Assembly (NCBI GenBank): GCA_905221605.1
Contig: CAJNDS010002390.1
Coordinates: forward strand, 32,501 to 75,638
Reading direction: 5' to 3'
Origin: Symbiodinium natans
Taxonomy: Eukaryota > Sar > Dinophyceae > Suessiales > Symbiodiniaceae
Length of the DNA: 43,138 nt
Below are positions 21,301 through 29,600 of this stretch, piece after piece. Each line of letters starts with the position of its first letter. Positions within the stretch are counted from its first letter, which is position 1. Below the pieces are notes generated by a model that was not told the DNA's origin, made no database searches, and saw only the letters and a program-made list of their open reading frames with translations. The position numbers and the translations under genes were made by a program.

Positions 21301-24300
21301 CGAACTTCAGCGTTAAGGGAGGCCACCCTAAACCCTAAACCCTGAACCCTAAACCCTAAACCCTAAACCCGAAACTAAACCCTAAACCCTAAACCCTAAA
21401 CAAGGCCGGGCAAGGGGCGAGTCCCCTGAGAGGCGGTTGAGGTAGAAAGAGGCGAGCTTGCCAGCCTTGCCTCGACTGCCTTGGGCAAAGAGGTTTGGCC
21501 ATTGAAAGCTGGGAGTCACGTGGAAGATTCCTGGGGGGCACCCCGGCTCTGTTACTGTTTTGGGGTCTTCCGAAATTAGGGGTACCTTCTTGGATTCTTG
21601 GGTCCCCATTATAAGGGAGTCCTACTATTTGGGGAGTATATTAGGGGTCCCTTATGTTCGTAAGCCACCATGTCAGAGTGTAGGGTTTACAGGGCATAGG
21701 GGCCTACCTTGCGGGGCCCGGAGAGGAAAAAACAAATAGCCTGGACCGACCTACGGGCCAAACGCCTAGACTCCCAAAGAGAGTCAATGAGAAGCAGCCT
21801 AAACCCTAAACCCTAAACCCTAAACCCCAAACCCTAAACCCTAAACCCTAAACCCTAAACCCTAACCCCTACGCAGGGCAACCTTGAACCTTAACACAAG
21901 AGTATAGCAAGCACGACTTGAAGCGCGCCCGCTGGCCCTAAACCCTAAACCACCCCTAAACCTCCAACCTAGCAAAAGCATAGATCGCAAACGCAAAACC
22001 TTAACCCCAAAAGTCCCCAGTCCCCTGAACCCTAAACCCCTGAACCCCCAAACCTTTAACCCCCAAGGCCCAAGCACTATACCCCCCAACCCCTCAACCC
22101 CTAAACCCCTGAACTCCCTAAATCCCCTAAATCCCCTGAAACCCCCTAAATCCGCTAAATCCCCCAAACCCTAACGTGACCCAACACCCTGAGGCCCGAA
22201 CCGCGCAGATCCTGATGTGCCTCCGTTTAGGGTTTGGGGTTTGTGGTTTAGGAATTCGGGTTTAAGGGTTTAGGGTGGTACGTTACATACGAATCCTAGA
22301 CGGAAATTCGCAGTCATAGCCTACCTATAGAGAAGTGTTTTCTTTCAGGAGTCATGGGTAGTTCTAAGTGGGGCTACAGCTGGGAAAGTTAAAGCCGCAT
22401 TTTGGGGCACTTATGCCCTACTCATAACCACCCATGAACCTTCAAGTAGCCCTAAACCTAAACCCTAAATTCTAAACCCTAAACCCTAAACCCGAAATCA
22501 CCCCTAAACAAACGACCCCAAGCCCGAAAATCCTGTAATTCCAAACCCCGCCCCCCCTCCCCCCCAAACAAAAAAATCCTAAACCCTAAGCCCTCCACCC
22601 TGAACCCTAAAAACCTAAACCCTGAAAGAAACCACCAAACTCCCCCCAAGCCCCCCAAAAAAACAAACGAACATTCTACCCCCAAGAAAATCCTAAACCC
22701 TCTACCCTAAACCCTGAAAAAAAAAACCACAAAACTCCCCCCAAGCCCTAAACCCTAAACCCTAAACCCTAAACCCCAAACCCCAAACCCTAAACCGCTG
22801 CCTGGTCGGGCGCTTCGGCTCGCTGGCGCACCGCCTTCGGTCAACCCAAGGGGGCGTGCGTAGGACGTAGGACGCTAAGCCCTCAAATATCAACCTTTTT
22901 AGGGTTTAGGGTTTAGGGTTTAGGGTTTAGGGTTTAGGGTTTAGGGTTTAGGGTTTAGGGTTTAGGGTTTAGGGTTTAGGGTTTAGGGTTTAGGGTTTAG
23001 GGTTTAGGGTTTAGGGTATGACATAAAACCTAAAATATAAACCCTAATATATAAAACCTATAATATAAGCCCTAAACCCTGAACCTTGAACCCTATATAA
23101 ACCCTATAGACCCTAAACCCGAAACCCTGCGGACTCAGGTTCCCCCCTCCCTCCACCAAAACACAACAAACGAGCCTCAAATGAGGGTACGGGCACTACA
23201 CGCTAGACCCCCTCAACCCCTCCATTTTGGGGTTGTGGGTTTTGGGGTTTTGGGGTTTTGGGGTTTTGGGGTTTAGGGGTTTTGGGGTTTTGGGGTTTTG
23301 GGCAGGTGCACCGGGAGTGCACTTCTCCGTAAGGCGTGCCTAAACCCTAAACCCTAAACCGCGCCCGAAACCTTAATTAGGGTTTAGGGTTTAGGGTTTA
23401 GGGTTTAAAGTTTAGGGTTTAGGGTTTAGGGTTTGGGGTTTAGGGTTTAGGGTTTAGGGTTCAGGGTTCCAAAAGAAACCCTGAAAGCCCTGAGCCCCGA
23501 AAACCCTATCACCCTAACAAGCTCTCAAAGCACTAGATGGGGGTTTGCGAAAATGAGCGACCTCTAACATAGACCCCGAATAGCAGGATTCCCTTATCAT
23601 AAGAACCCCTGTATAAGGTAGCTTCCCTATAGAACCATAGCCCTAAACCCTAAACCCTAAACCCTGAAACCCTAAACCCTAAACCCTGAAACCCTAAACC
23701 CTAACCCTGAAACCCTGAAACCCTGAAACCCTGAAACCCTAAACCCTAAACCCTAAACCCTAAAACCCTAAAACCCTAAAACCCTAAACCCTAACCCATA
23801 AACCCGAACTCCGGAACCCCCAAAATCCCCTGAAGAGGGGCCTTGGCAAGACGCATCCACCGGCGCAGCTCCGCGAACCGCTGCGCATCGAATCGGATCT
23901 CGGCAAGGTGTTGTCAGGGTTTACAGTAAACTTGGGGTTTAGGGTTTAGGGTTTAGGGTTTAGGGTTTAGGGTTTAGGCTTTAGGGTTTAGGGTTTAGGG
24001 TTTAAGGCAATTTCCAGAAAGCTGGAACATGCCTTAAGGATGATTAGAGATGGGATTCCCTTTGGCATACCTTTCGAGGTATGGTGATAAGGACGTTCCT
24101 ACATTTTGGAGTTTACTGTCTTGGGGGGTGGGGGGCGGGGATGTGTTTTGTTTAGGGTTCGGGTTTAGGGTTTGGGGTTTGGAGTTTAGGGTCGAGGGTT
24201 TTGGGGCGTTGTGAAATTCTAGGGTTTAGGCTGGGATGGGCTTTAAGGCTTCGTGAACTTATGGCTTAGGAAAGCATGGGGTTCCAGGTTTCAGGGCAGT

Positions 24301-26123
24301 CAGGGCACAATTAGGGTATAGGGTGGGATGGGTTTTAGGGTTCGTACATTTAGGGTATTGGGGGGGGGGGGGGGGGGCTGGGGGCGGGGGCTTGGAGCTC
24401 AGGGCAGTCGCTACTTGAAGGTTCATGGGTAGCTACAAGTAGGCTAAGAAGTACCCTGAATATAAGGGTATACTAGGTACTTTACTTATGGCCCCACTTA
24501 CAACTACCCATGAACGTTCATACGTTTAGGGCTTCGGGCGGAAGCGTCGGGCAGAATCCAAGGCACCGTGTGCAGCAAGACCAACTTACCGGGGCTTGCT
24601 GGCTGCAGGAGGCCGCCGCGGGTGCCTTTGCGCAGGAGGCTGAACCCTAAACCCTAAGACCTAAGCCCTATAAAGCCTAAAGCCTAAAGCCTAAACCCTA
24701 AACCCTAAACCCTAAACCCTAAATCCTAAACCCTAAACCCTAAAGGGGTTTCAGGGTCTAGGGTTTGGGGTTTAGGGTTTAGAGCTTTTGGGACCCTAGA
24801 CCCCGAAACCTGTCGCGTGCTGTCGCGTGGGTTCCGTGCTTCGGGAGGGTTTAGGGTTGAGGGTTAGGGGTTAGGGTTTAGGGTTTAGGGCCTAAGTTTA
24901 GGGTTTAGGTTTCGGAGTGCAGGGTCAGGGTTCAGGGTTCGGACTTCAGGGCTTCGTAGGGCCCAGGCTCAGGGTTTAGGGCAGCCCGAGAACAAGAAAG
25001 CCCTACACCTTGCAACGTTCCCCCTTAAACTAATAGTCCTGAAGTGGGATTATAGTATCCCCGATTATACTCCCTATATTAGGGACTGTTAATCATGAAT
25101 ATTAAGAATTAATATAAGGGGAAGATCCAAACTTAAGCCACGAAGCATGAAACAGACCGACTGCATGGAACACATAATAGTATTGGACCCAGTCTTGGTA
25201 AGGGCATTCCATTCACAGACAAGTCTGTCCACAGTCCTTTCAAATCATCACTTCAAGTCCATGAGCGTGCCCCGCCTACGTTAATCGAAGCTTCTGGCGC
25301 CTAGGTAACATATGAGGGAAGTAGGCACCTGATCAATCAAAATTAAAGTTTGCACGGGATGATAAAGGGAACCGGTACCTCATATTCCCCCATGAACCAG
25401 TGAGCAAAGTGCCAAACGAGAGCCATAGTTGGAGGTTCATGGTACCTATTTAGCACTTACAACTCCACAAAGAATTGTACATTGTAACCATATTAGGGCA
25501 CTTAAGGGGCTTATAAGCGGGTTTAAGTACAGCTACAGTTGGTGAATAAGCACCATGAACCTCCAAGCAGCCCTAAACCCTAAGCCCTAAACCCTAAACC
25601 CTAAATTCCCACCCGGCCTGCTTAGGCCGTACCCACCCTTTTCTAGGGTGCCTGGAGCCAGAAGATACCCGGCAGTGATGGACACCTTTGCTGGATGGAC
25701 AATGGGTGGAGCCATTGGAGAATGGTCGAATAGAGAGCCCCTCGGGCTCGCCTTGCCACTAGGCCACCAGAGTGGCGCCCACATTCAGACAGGATCTTCT
25801 TGATGAGAACACCCTACCCTGGAGGCCCTGGGCCCCCCTCTGGAGGCCCCCTGGTCCCTGACCCGAAAATCCTGAAATCCAGGGTCCGCCATGGGGGGGG
25901 TACCCCTTCCCGAGTCAAAAACGCCCCCCTCCCCCCACCCCCCTCTGGCCCCTACTCCCCTCCCCGCCTGACCCCTTCCCTCTGGCCCAGGCTCCCCTTT
26001 CTGTGTTCCCTTGCCTGATCCCCGCCCCACTGTAAGGAAAGCAATGGTGGGAATTGAGGGCGGCAGCCCTAAACCCTAAAAGGCAGTGGTTTGGGTGATG
26101 TGGCCTGTGAAAGCTCACAGCGG
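9291..26123 (-). CDS. phase-continuous linker region with split zinc ribbon (about 30 short exons)
   Basis: Gene-level entry for the exons between the kinesin motor and the phosphatase. The exons are 30-110 nt, minus strand, and can be joined without a stop. They encode a helical stretch (IRFDAQRFAELRRWMRLAK, WAKLLQRSRQEAHKDEKAQ), Ala/Pro/Ser-rich segments (GFPAHPAPAPARAAP, APVAAAVKAPPLQ) and a zinc ribbon CLSCG/APFPAGANFCANCG. Low-complexity linkers of this kind are open in several frames, so individual boundaries are less certain than in the motor or phosphatase. Whether kinesin and phosphatase share one transcript is undecided; a new start could lie at ATG 9985-9983. Confidence 0.55.
9801..9849 (-). 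CDS. linker exon after a very short intron
   Basis: Acceptor ctcgccttcaag, donor GTTTAGGGG. VLRRAEAEVLLVHTGR. The intron before it is only about 83 nt and consists mainly of TTTAGGG copies. Confidence 0.65.
9933..9987 (-). CDS. linker exon or possible new gene start
   Basis: Acceptor ctccaccactgag is followed by AC then ATG (9985-9983): MGSGPLLVQQPAWSQKQ, donor GTTTAGGG. An in-frame TGA lies just upstream of the acceptor. The AG-NN-ATG layout resembles 40224 and could be a spliced-leader site that starts a separate phosphatase gene. Confidence 0.5.
9988..10859. other. intron interior
   Basis: Unique AT-balanced stretch 10380-10620 with CCCTAAA on the left. No recognisable element or frame. 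Confidence 0.55.
10785..10856 (-). repeat. CCCTAAA array
   Basis: Left flank of the exon at 10860; the donor GCCGTTTAGGG runs straight into it. Confidence 0.97.
10860..10937 (-). CDS. linker exon
   Basis: Acceptor aacaacctggaag, GC donor GCCGTTTAGGG. RLLCAPCPSQPTHGAGSSQ. All three frames are open. Confidence 0.45.
11120..11208 (-). CDS. linker exon, Pro/Ser-rich
   Basis: Acceptor cagaatcgcaag, GC donor GCCTAGCG. PPMPMRNTLPSPVLAPRASS in the inherited phase. The plus strand reads SLILACGEDARGARTGEG over the same bases; rejected because the neighbours are minus. Confidence 0.5.
11623..11669 (-). CDS. linker exon
   Basis: Acceptor cacgtgagttaaag, GC donor GCTCGGG. APVLSYEPVTPGLAC leaves AG for Arg. 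Confidence 0.7.
12129..12251. mobile_element. family-1 hairpin element (MITE-like)
   Basis: Terminal inverted repeats TTGAAGGTTCATGGGTA and TACCCATGAACCTCCAA around an AT-richer stem. The right end abuts the donor side of exon 12270. Confidence 0.85.
12270..12308 (-). CDS. linker exon flush with a hairpin element
   Basis: Excellent acceptor gtacacttcccag and donor CAG/GTCGCCTG. APVAAAVKAPPLQ. The intron's first 18 bases lead straight into a family-1 hairpin element. Confidence 0.7.
12490..12645 (-). repeat. CCCTAAA/CCCCAAA mixed array
   Basis: About 22 units with irregular alternation of two variants. Confidence 0.95.
12686..12724 (-). CDS. linker exon
   Basis: Acceptor cccttcaccag, GC donor GCAAAAAC. 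TVREALKGSPRLP. A better-looking GT donor at 12692 would break the phase. Confidence 0.45.
12895..12959 (-). CDS. linker exon, Ala/Pro-rich
   Basis: Excellent acceptor gccctcttcgcag and donor CAG/GTGATGG. WAFGFPAHPAPAPARAAPLV, a flexible linker. Confidence 0.65.
13204..13312 (+). mobile_element. family-6 repeat, copy 1
   Basis: TTCATGGTTGGGATAGTATT to CCCACTATGACAAAG. Confidence 0.75.
13444..13477 (-). CDS. linker exon
   Basis: Acceptor ttcggggggaag, GC donor GCACTTC. ASEGLGSRVLQ leaves one base that fits the next exon. Confidence 0.5.
13586..13688 (+). mobile_element. family-6 repeat, copy 2
   Basis: TTCATGGTTGGGAGAGCATT to CCCACTATGACAAAG; same orientation, 380 bp from copy 1, in one intron. 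Confidence 0.75.
14050..14100 (-). CDS. linker exon
   Basis: Acceptor cctccgcggcaag after a CT-rich tract, GC donor GCTTTGC. HHLWACRAPLLPSHKSE. A rival frame (PPLGLPRSASAEPQVGGF) is open too. Confidence 0.45.
14460..14583. mobile_element. family-3 element
   Basis: CTACTATAGGGGCCTTAA to AGCAATTATTCCGAACCC and TATATTA; contains a poly-G run. A partial copy precedes it at 14397-14430. Confidence 0.75.
15235..15269 (-). CDS. linker exon
   Basis: Excellent acceptor tgctgttgctcccag, donor GTTTGGGC. PISLKQESGDA in the phase left by the zinc-ribbon exon. Confidence 0.6.
15526..15570 (-). CDS. exon: second half of a zinc ribbon (FCANCG)
   Basis: Acceptor caccgctgcgag, donor GTAAGCGG. APFPAGANFCANCG joins CLSCG to give a typical C-x2-C-G-x9-C-x2-C-G zinc ribbon. 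Confidence 0.78.
15912..15974 (-). CDS. exon: first half of a zinc ribbon (CLSCG)
   Basis: Acceptor tatagtagaag is formed at the very edge of a hairpin element; donor GTGCTCC. KVPYPAQTLQTTSCLSCG ends one base into the Gly codon. The CxxCG knuckle is completed by the next exon. Confidence 0.75.
15976..16096. mobile_element. family-3 element flush with an exon
   Basis: TCTACTATAGGGGCCTT start lies two bases from the acceptor of exon 15974; ends CCCCTAATATTGG. Confidence 0.75.
16403..16472 (-). CDS. linker exon
   Basis: Strong acceptor gcacaactttgccag, donor GTTTAGGG flush with the array. Begins AVEGPVVPIGPIGRVPDVWM. It faces the longest array in the window. Confidence 0.7.
16501..16770 (+). 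repeat. longest TTTAGGG array (about 38 copies)
   Basis: 270 bp, nearly perfect except one 6-mer unit at 16622. Confidence 0.98.
16954..17004 (-). CDS. linker exon
   Basis: Acceptor gatccagctcccag, GC donor GCGGTTTAGGG flush with the array. GPAKLPAAPGIPPRVLQ. The alternative acceptor at 17022 adds RSSSQ. Confidence 0.65.
17061..17150 (+). repeat. TTTAGGG array
   Basis: About 12 copies right of the exon at 16954. Confidence 0.97.
17215..17315. mobile_element. family-4 element
   Basis: GCCCAAGAGTAACCAGGAAA to GGGGAATAAGCTCCGGGTCC. Confidence 0.6.
17554..17665. mobile_element. family-3 element
   Basis: CTATTACAGGGGCCTTAATA to GCAATTATTCCGACCGCT and ATATTA. Confidence 0.8.
17690..18007 (-). 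repeat. higher-order telomere-like repeat
   Basis: A compound unit of about 35 bp made of CCCTAAA, CCCCAAA, CCCGAAA and CCCTAAAA variants recurs about eight times. Confidence 0.85.
18016..18084 (-). CDS. linker exon
   Basis: Acceptor cacccgaatggag, donor GTGGGTGC. Begins PTRRPGESDAAAEARLVGFM. A donor four bases later pairs with an earlier acceptor of the next exon. Confidence 0.7.
18367..18484. mobile_element. family-1 hairpin element
   Basis: Same termini as 12129, slightly diverged (ttggaggg side reads catgaccctccaag). Confidence 0.8.
18680..18743 (-). CDS. linker exon, charged helix
   Basis: Acceptor cttgcgtctacaag, donor CAG/GTTTTTAGGG. WAKLLQRSRQEAHKDEKAQ is a clear helix; the other frames look poorer or stop. 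Confidence 0.8.
18898..19002 (+). repeat. TTTAGGG array (about 15 copies)
   Basis: Intron upstream of the exon at 18680. Confidence 0.97.
19168..19240 (-). repeat. CCCTAAA array
   Basis: Left flank of the exon at 19274. Confidence 0.96.
19274..19320 (-). CDS. linker exon
   Basis: Acceptor gttcggagcag (or ctagccag, 13 nt earlier), GC donor GCCCTCG. PADTRESFAKVPLTL leaves AG, completing Arg before WAKLL. Confidence 0.7.
19341..19645 (+). repeat. TTTAGGG array with GTGTAGGG and TTCAGGG variants
   Basis: About 300 bp right of the exon at 19274. Confidence 0.95.
19872..19925 (-). CDS. linker exon
   Basis: Acceptor ttcatcacctttag, GC donor GCCCAACA, 18 codons YQKNCRDTDLDPAVLTQG. Confidence 0.7.
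20010..20110. mobile_element. family-5 hairpin element with near-perfect ends
   Basis: CTGTTGGTTAGTAGGGAA at one end and its reverse complement TTCCCTGCTAACCAACAG at the other. Confidence 0.85.
20709..20762 (-). CDS. linker exon
   Basis: Acceptor tgctcggagaaag, GC donor GCTCTGTG, 18 codons AHGHDTAHQVLLTNAFAE. It continues as one helix into YQKNCRDTD. Confidence 0.75.
21402..21479 (-). CDS. linker exon
   Basis: Pyrimidine-rich acceptor aacctctttgcccaag, donor GTTTAGGG flush with the array. Begins AVEARLASSPLSTSTASQG in phase 0. Confidence 0.65.
22176..22211 (-). CDS. linker exon
   Basis: Acceptor aggcacatcag, donor GTTAGGG. DLRGSGLRVLGH in phase 0. Two other frames are open, so the phase is inherited. 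Confidence 0.5.
22347..22447. mobile_element. family-1 hairpin element, left end diverged
   Basis: Shares TCATGGGTAGTTCTAAGTGGGG and CACCCATGAACCTTCAAG ends. Confidence 0.7.
22802..22834 (-). CDS. linker exon
   Basis: Acceptor gggttgaccgaag, GC donor GCAGCGG. AVRQRAEAPDQ prolongs the preceding helix in phase 0. Confidence 0.6.
22896..23015 (+). repeat. TTTAGGG array (about 17 copies)
   Basis: Right flank of the exon at 22802. Confidence 0.97.
23230..23302 (+). repeat. TTTTGGGG array
   Basis: About 9 units of the ciliate-like 8-mer TTTTGGGG, a variant distinct from neighbouring arrays. Confidence 0.93.
23842..23898 (-). CDS. linker exon, charged helix
   Basis: Acceptor acaccttgccgag, GC donor GCCCCTC, 19 codons IRFDAQRFAELRRWMRLAK, a clear amphipathic helix. 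Confidence 0.8.
24413..24520. mobile_element. family-1 hairpin element
   Basis: Full-length: ACTTGAAGGTTCATGGGTAG to CTACCCATGAACGTTCA. Confidence 0.85.
24590..24625 (-). CDS. linker exon with consensus donor
   Basis: Acceptor cctcctgcgcaaag and textbook donor GTAAGTTG. Twelve codons APAAASCSQQAP. Here the upstream intron ends in TTTAGGG instead of the usual CCCTAAA, an exception to the array rule. Confidence 0.65.
24810..24838 (-). CDS. tentative linker exon
   Basis: Acceptor ccctcccgaag, donor GTTTCGGG, 29 nt (RNPRDSTRQ). Phase fits both neighbours. Confidence 0.4.
25017..25125. mobile_element. family-2 hairpin element
   Basis: GTTCCCCCTTAAACTAATAG to TAATATAAGGGGAAGA. Confidence 0.75.
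25429..25567. mobile_element. family-1 hairpin element, longer
   Basis: TTGGAGGTTCATGGTACC to AGCACCATGAACCTCCAAG. Its right end alone recurs at 26339-26366 (AATAAGTACCATGAACCTCC). Confidence 0.75.
25600..26060 (-). other. non-telomeric intron insert with a tRNA-like box
   Basis: About 450 bp free of arrays. Minus strand has TGGCCTAGTGG (matches an RNA polymerase III A box) and, about 38 nt on, TATTCGACC (weak B box). A GC-rich run of GGCCCCCC/TCTGGAGGCC follows. Possibly a worn tRNA-derived SINE; not a functional tRNA. Confidence 0.35.
26085..26123 (-). CDS. linker exon
   Basis: Excellent acceptor ttctttctccccag, GC donor GCCTTTTAGGG. AVSFHRPHHPNH fits phase on both sides. Confidence 0.5.
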
Positions 26124-26273
26124 CTGGGGAGAAAGAACCCAGCACCAATGAAATTGTTGGATTACATTGACAAGAAATGCCTTCGTATGACATGCCGCCC
26201 CCCCACACCCCCTGAATGTGTAGGGGCGCCATTTACGCATGGCACTTACTGCCGCTGCGCGGCGAGACGCCCT

Positions 26274-26336
26274 AAACCCTAAACCCTAAACCCTAAACCC
26301 TAAACCCTAAACCCTAAACCCTAAACCCTAAACCCT
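26274..26336 (-). repeat. CCCTAAA array
   Basis: Intron interior between exons 26575 and 26123. Confidence 0.96.
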
Positions 26337-26574
26337 ATTGGTTAATAAGTACCATGAACCTCCAAGTCGCGGCTGTAACACGGCCCCTAGACCACCCGAA
26401 GCCCTAAGCCATCCTAGGCTCCGAACCTTCCCACCCTAAACCTTAAACCCTAAGCCCTAAGCCCTAAACCCTAAGCCCTAAGCCCTAAGCCCTAAACCCT
26501 AAACCCTAAACCCTAAACCCTAAACCCTAAACCTCAACAGCTCTTTCGGAGGGGAAGGCCTGGTTCCGACGTAC

Positions 26575-26632
26575 CTGGAAGCCAGCCACTGAGCAGTGCG
26601 GCCAGCGAGTGGCAGGCGGGGGCTCCCCCGGC
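26575..26632 (-). CDS. exon at end of motor domain
   Basis: Excellent acceptor gatcgatctgcag and donor CAG/GTACGT. AGGAPACHSLAALLSGWLP, 58 nt, ends with one base that completes Ala in the next exon. Confidence 0.75.
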
Positions 26633-29600
26633 CTGCAGATCGATCCGGAATCTTCGGTTCTTCTTAGGGTTTAGGGTTTAGGGTTTAGGGTTTAGGGTTT
26701 AGGGTTTAGGGTTTAGGGTTTAGGGTTTAGGGTTTAGGGTTTAGGGTTTAGGGTTTAGGGTTTAGGGTTTAGGGTTTAGGGTTTAGGGTTTAGGGTGATT
26801 CTCTGGTGTAAGAGACTTCGTGAGGGCATGCGCTGGGACAAGCATTCCAAGAATATGCTCCAAACAGATACCCGGCCCTTGGGCAGCCACTCAGCACGCA
26901 GCTCAACATGCCTCACCTTTCAGAGTAAGCTCGACATTTGGGCGACCGGAGTCCTTTAGGCATGCAGGGTAATTAGGGACCCTAAACCCTAAACCCTAAA
27001 CCCTAAACCCTATAGTTGGCATCAACTCAGCTCACCCTCAAGCCCTCAACCGCCTAACCCTCCGTCCGAAGCCCGTTGGCGACTCGCTGAGACACCGCAA
27101 AACCCTGAAACCTCAAACCACCAAACCGTTAAAGCAGAAAAACCTACCCCTCCCCCTCCAGCCAAAGACAAGCTAGAGCGAAAATTCTGAAGTCCCCCTC
27201 CGCCTCCGAAAAACCCTACACCACCGTAAACCCCTAAGCCCTAGACCCTAAACCCTAATCCCTAAACCCTAAACCCTAAACCCTAAACCCTAAACCCTAA
27301 AACCTAAACCCTAAACCCTAAACCCCTAATTCCTTTGCAAACTGCAGCACCCAGGACTCCGGACCTGCAGTTGGCTCAGGGCAGCCTCAACCTGCTTTCA
27401 GCCAGAGATTCCGGGTCTTCGTTCTTTGAGGGGGGCGGGTAGGGCTTGGGATTTAGGTGGTGCTTAGTGCTTAGTTAGGTGTTTAGTGTCAGGTTTTAGG
27501 GTTCAGGGTTCAGGGTTCAGGGTTCAGGGTTTAGAGTCCTAAAGCCCTAAAGCCCTAAAGCCCTACAGGCCAAGGAGAAGGAATTTTAGGAAGCATTTAG
27601 GGTCAAGGGTATCGAGGCACCCTCAACTCCAAACTCAAACCCCTACATGCCCTCAACCCTACAACGACTTAGGAGCTGAGCGAGTACACTTCTCACTTCT
27701 TGGGATACTATCTTGTACACTTTTGAGGGGCTTATGAACTCAGCAACTAAGCCTATACCCTAAAACCCTAAGCCCTAAACCCTGAACACGAAACCCTCAA
27801 CCCCAAACCCTAAACTCCCTGAAACAGACAGATTCTGGCTTATGGGCTTAGGGTATGGAGGGCTGGGGCTTTAGGCTTCAGGGTTCAGGACTCAGAGGTC
27901 TGAGCCAAACAGCCTCTAAATACCCTCAAACCCTAAACCCTAAATCTACAAACGCCCTCCGCAAGTCCTAAATGCCAGCAATTCCGGGGTCTTGGGATGT
28001 GGTTAGGCTTCCAGGCGTGAGCTCGAATTGCTTTGCAGCTCCGTCTCGAATTCTAGATGCGTTTTAGGGTTTGGGTCTTTTAGCCCTGGACACGAAGACC
28101 CTAGAGCAACAGGGCGCCCAAGCCCCTATACCCGAATCCGAAAATGAGCCCTAAATCCTAAACCTCAACTCGTTCTTGAAACTCCTTCCTGCACTCGAAG
28201 TGTGCGACGACAACAGTCAGGACTTGGGGGGGGGGGGGGGGCAAGAACCAAAAGCAGCCCCAGCTGGAGCACGTAGGCTTGCGGAGTTTAGGGTTTAAGG
28301 GTTCAGTCGGGGTTAAGGCGTTTAAGGGTCCGGTTTTGGGGTTTCAGGTTTAAGGGCTTCATCACCCAAGTTGAACCAAGGAATTAAAAGGGTGCCCTTT
28401 TCGGTTTAACGTGGAGTAGCGGAGTGTCGACAAGCGCCGTTTTCGCTACGCCTGCTAGCGGAGTAATTCGTACCCCGTCTATACTACTTTTTGAGTTCCG
28501 GAGGAGGCCCCCAGGCTCAGTCGTGTCAGGAGTCTATGGGGAAGAGGGCGTGGGGATAGGTGTAAGCTTCTAGATGTTGGTGGGTCGAACGAGTGGCCCG
28601 GCTCAGTACTCTGGGTCCCGGGTTTCAGGGTTTCAAGGGTGCCCTAAACCCTAAACCCTAAACCCCAAACCCCAAACCCTAAACCCTAACCCCAAATAAG
28701 CCGCAGCCCCAAGTACGACGTAGTCCCTGCCTCGTCCTCATGAGCAGCGACATCCACGAAGACCAGCGAGGATACTGCTCCGGCCAAGGTTTTGGCCTGC
28801 TCCGGAAAATCTTGGTTCTTATTCCCCTCTACAAGCCCTATATAACCCTATATGCATGTATATGTATATATATATATATGTATCTATATATATGTAAATA
28901 TGCATACATATATATAATATATATACCTTGTATAGACCTAAGTAGCCCAGAATATGCCCCAAAGAAGCTCTAAGGTCCATTAGACGGGTCCCTCCTGTAG
29001 TCCCTTGATAAACCATGCCCCTGGACCCTAACCCTCGACCCCAAGCCCTAAACGAATGGCCTAACCCTACCTAGAGTACCATTGTACGGTTTAGGGCTTC
29101 GGGTTAGGGACTCAGGGTTTTCAGAATTTCGAGTTTGGGGTTTCGGAAGTAGGGTTTATTAGGACAACCTGGGACCCTTAAACCGGGCAAATGTACCCCA
29201 GAACTCTGGTACATCTCCCGCTCTAATTTTGTGTAAACAAGGTCATTCCCCAAATTACTAAAGGGCTCTGCCATTGTATGTTCTATTGACGTTTGGTATT
29301 TTGAAGCAAACACACACACACAGGGAAATTAAGGATTGGTCCGCATTGGTGCTCGGGGTTTATGGCTAGGCAGCGTCGTGCCAAGCAGCTTCGCGGGAAG
29401 CGCGGAGTATGTGCAGCGCCTGGGAGACTCGCTAAGCCCACCTGGGACCCCTAAAGCATCCTAGCCCTAAGCCTGAACCCTAACGCCAAACCCCATACAA
29501 AAAGCTGCTAACACAGGGACCCTTGATTGATAGCTGTGACAGCAGCAGCCTAACTCACCCCACAACCCTAGACCCTCAACCAGCTGCATGCGCCCTAAAC

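Larger units (their letters stand above)
22835..23841. other. intron of about 1 kb
   Basis: Arrays 22896-23015, 23230-23302, 23380-23462 and 23640-23800. A weak exon candidate near 23120-23170 was not kept. Confidence 0.55.

Noticed and set aside
21862-22167. Gly/Phe/Arg-rich 101-residue minus frame
   Set aside because: Mostly translated array variants (GFRGLG units); no splice or motif support.
28740-28973. Plus-strand frame starting MSSDIHEDQRGY
   Set aside because: Antisense to the kinesin switch II exon; its C-terminal half is an AT microsatellite.
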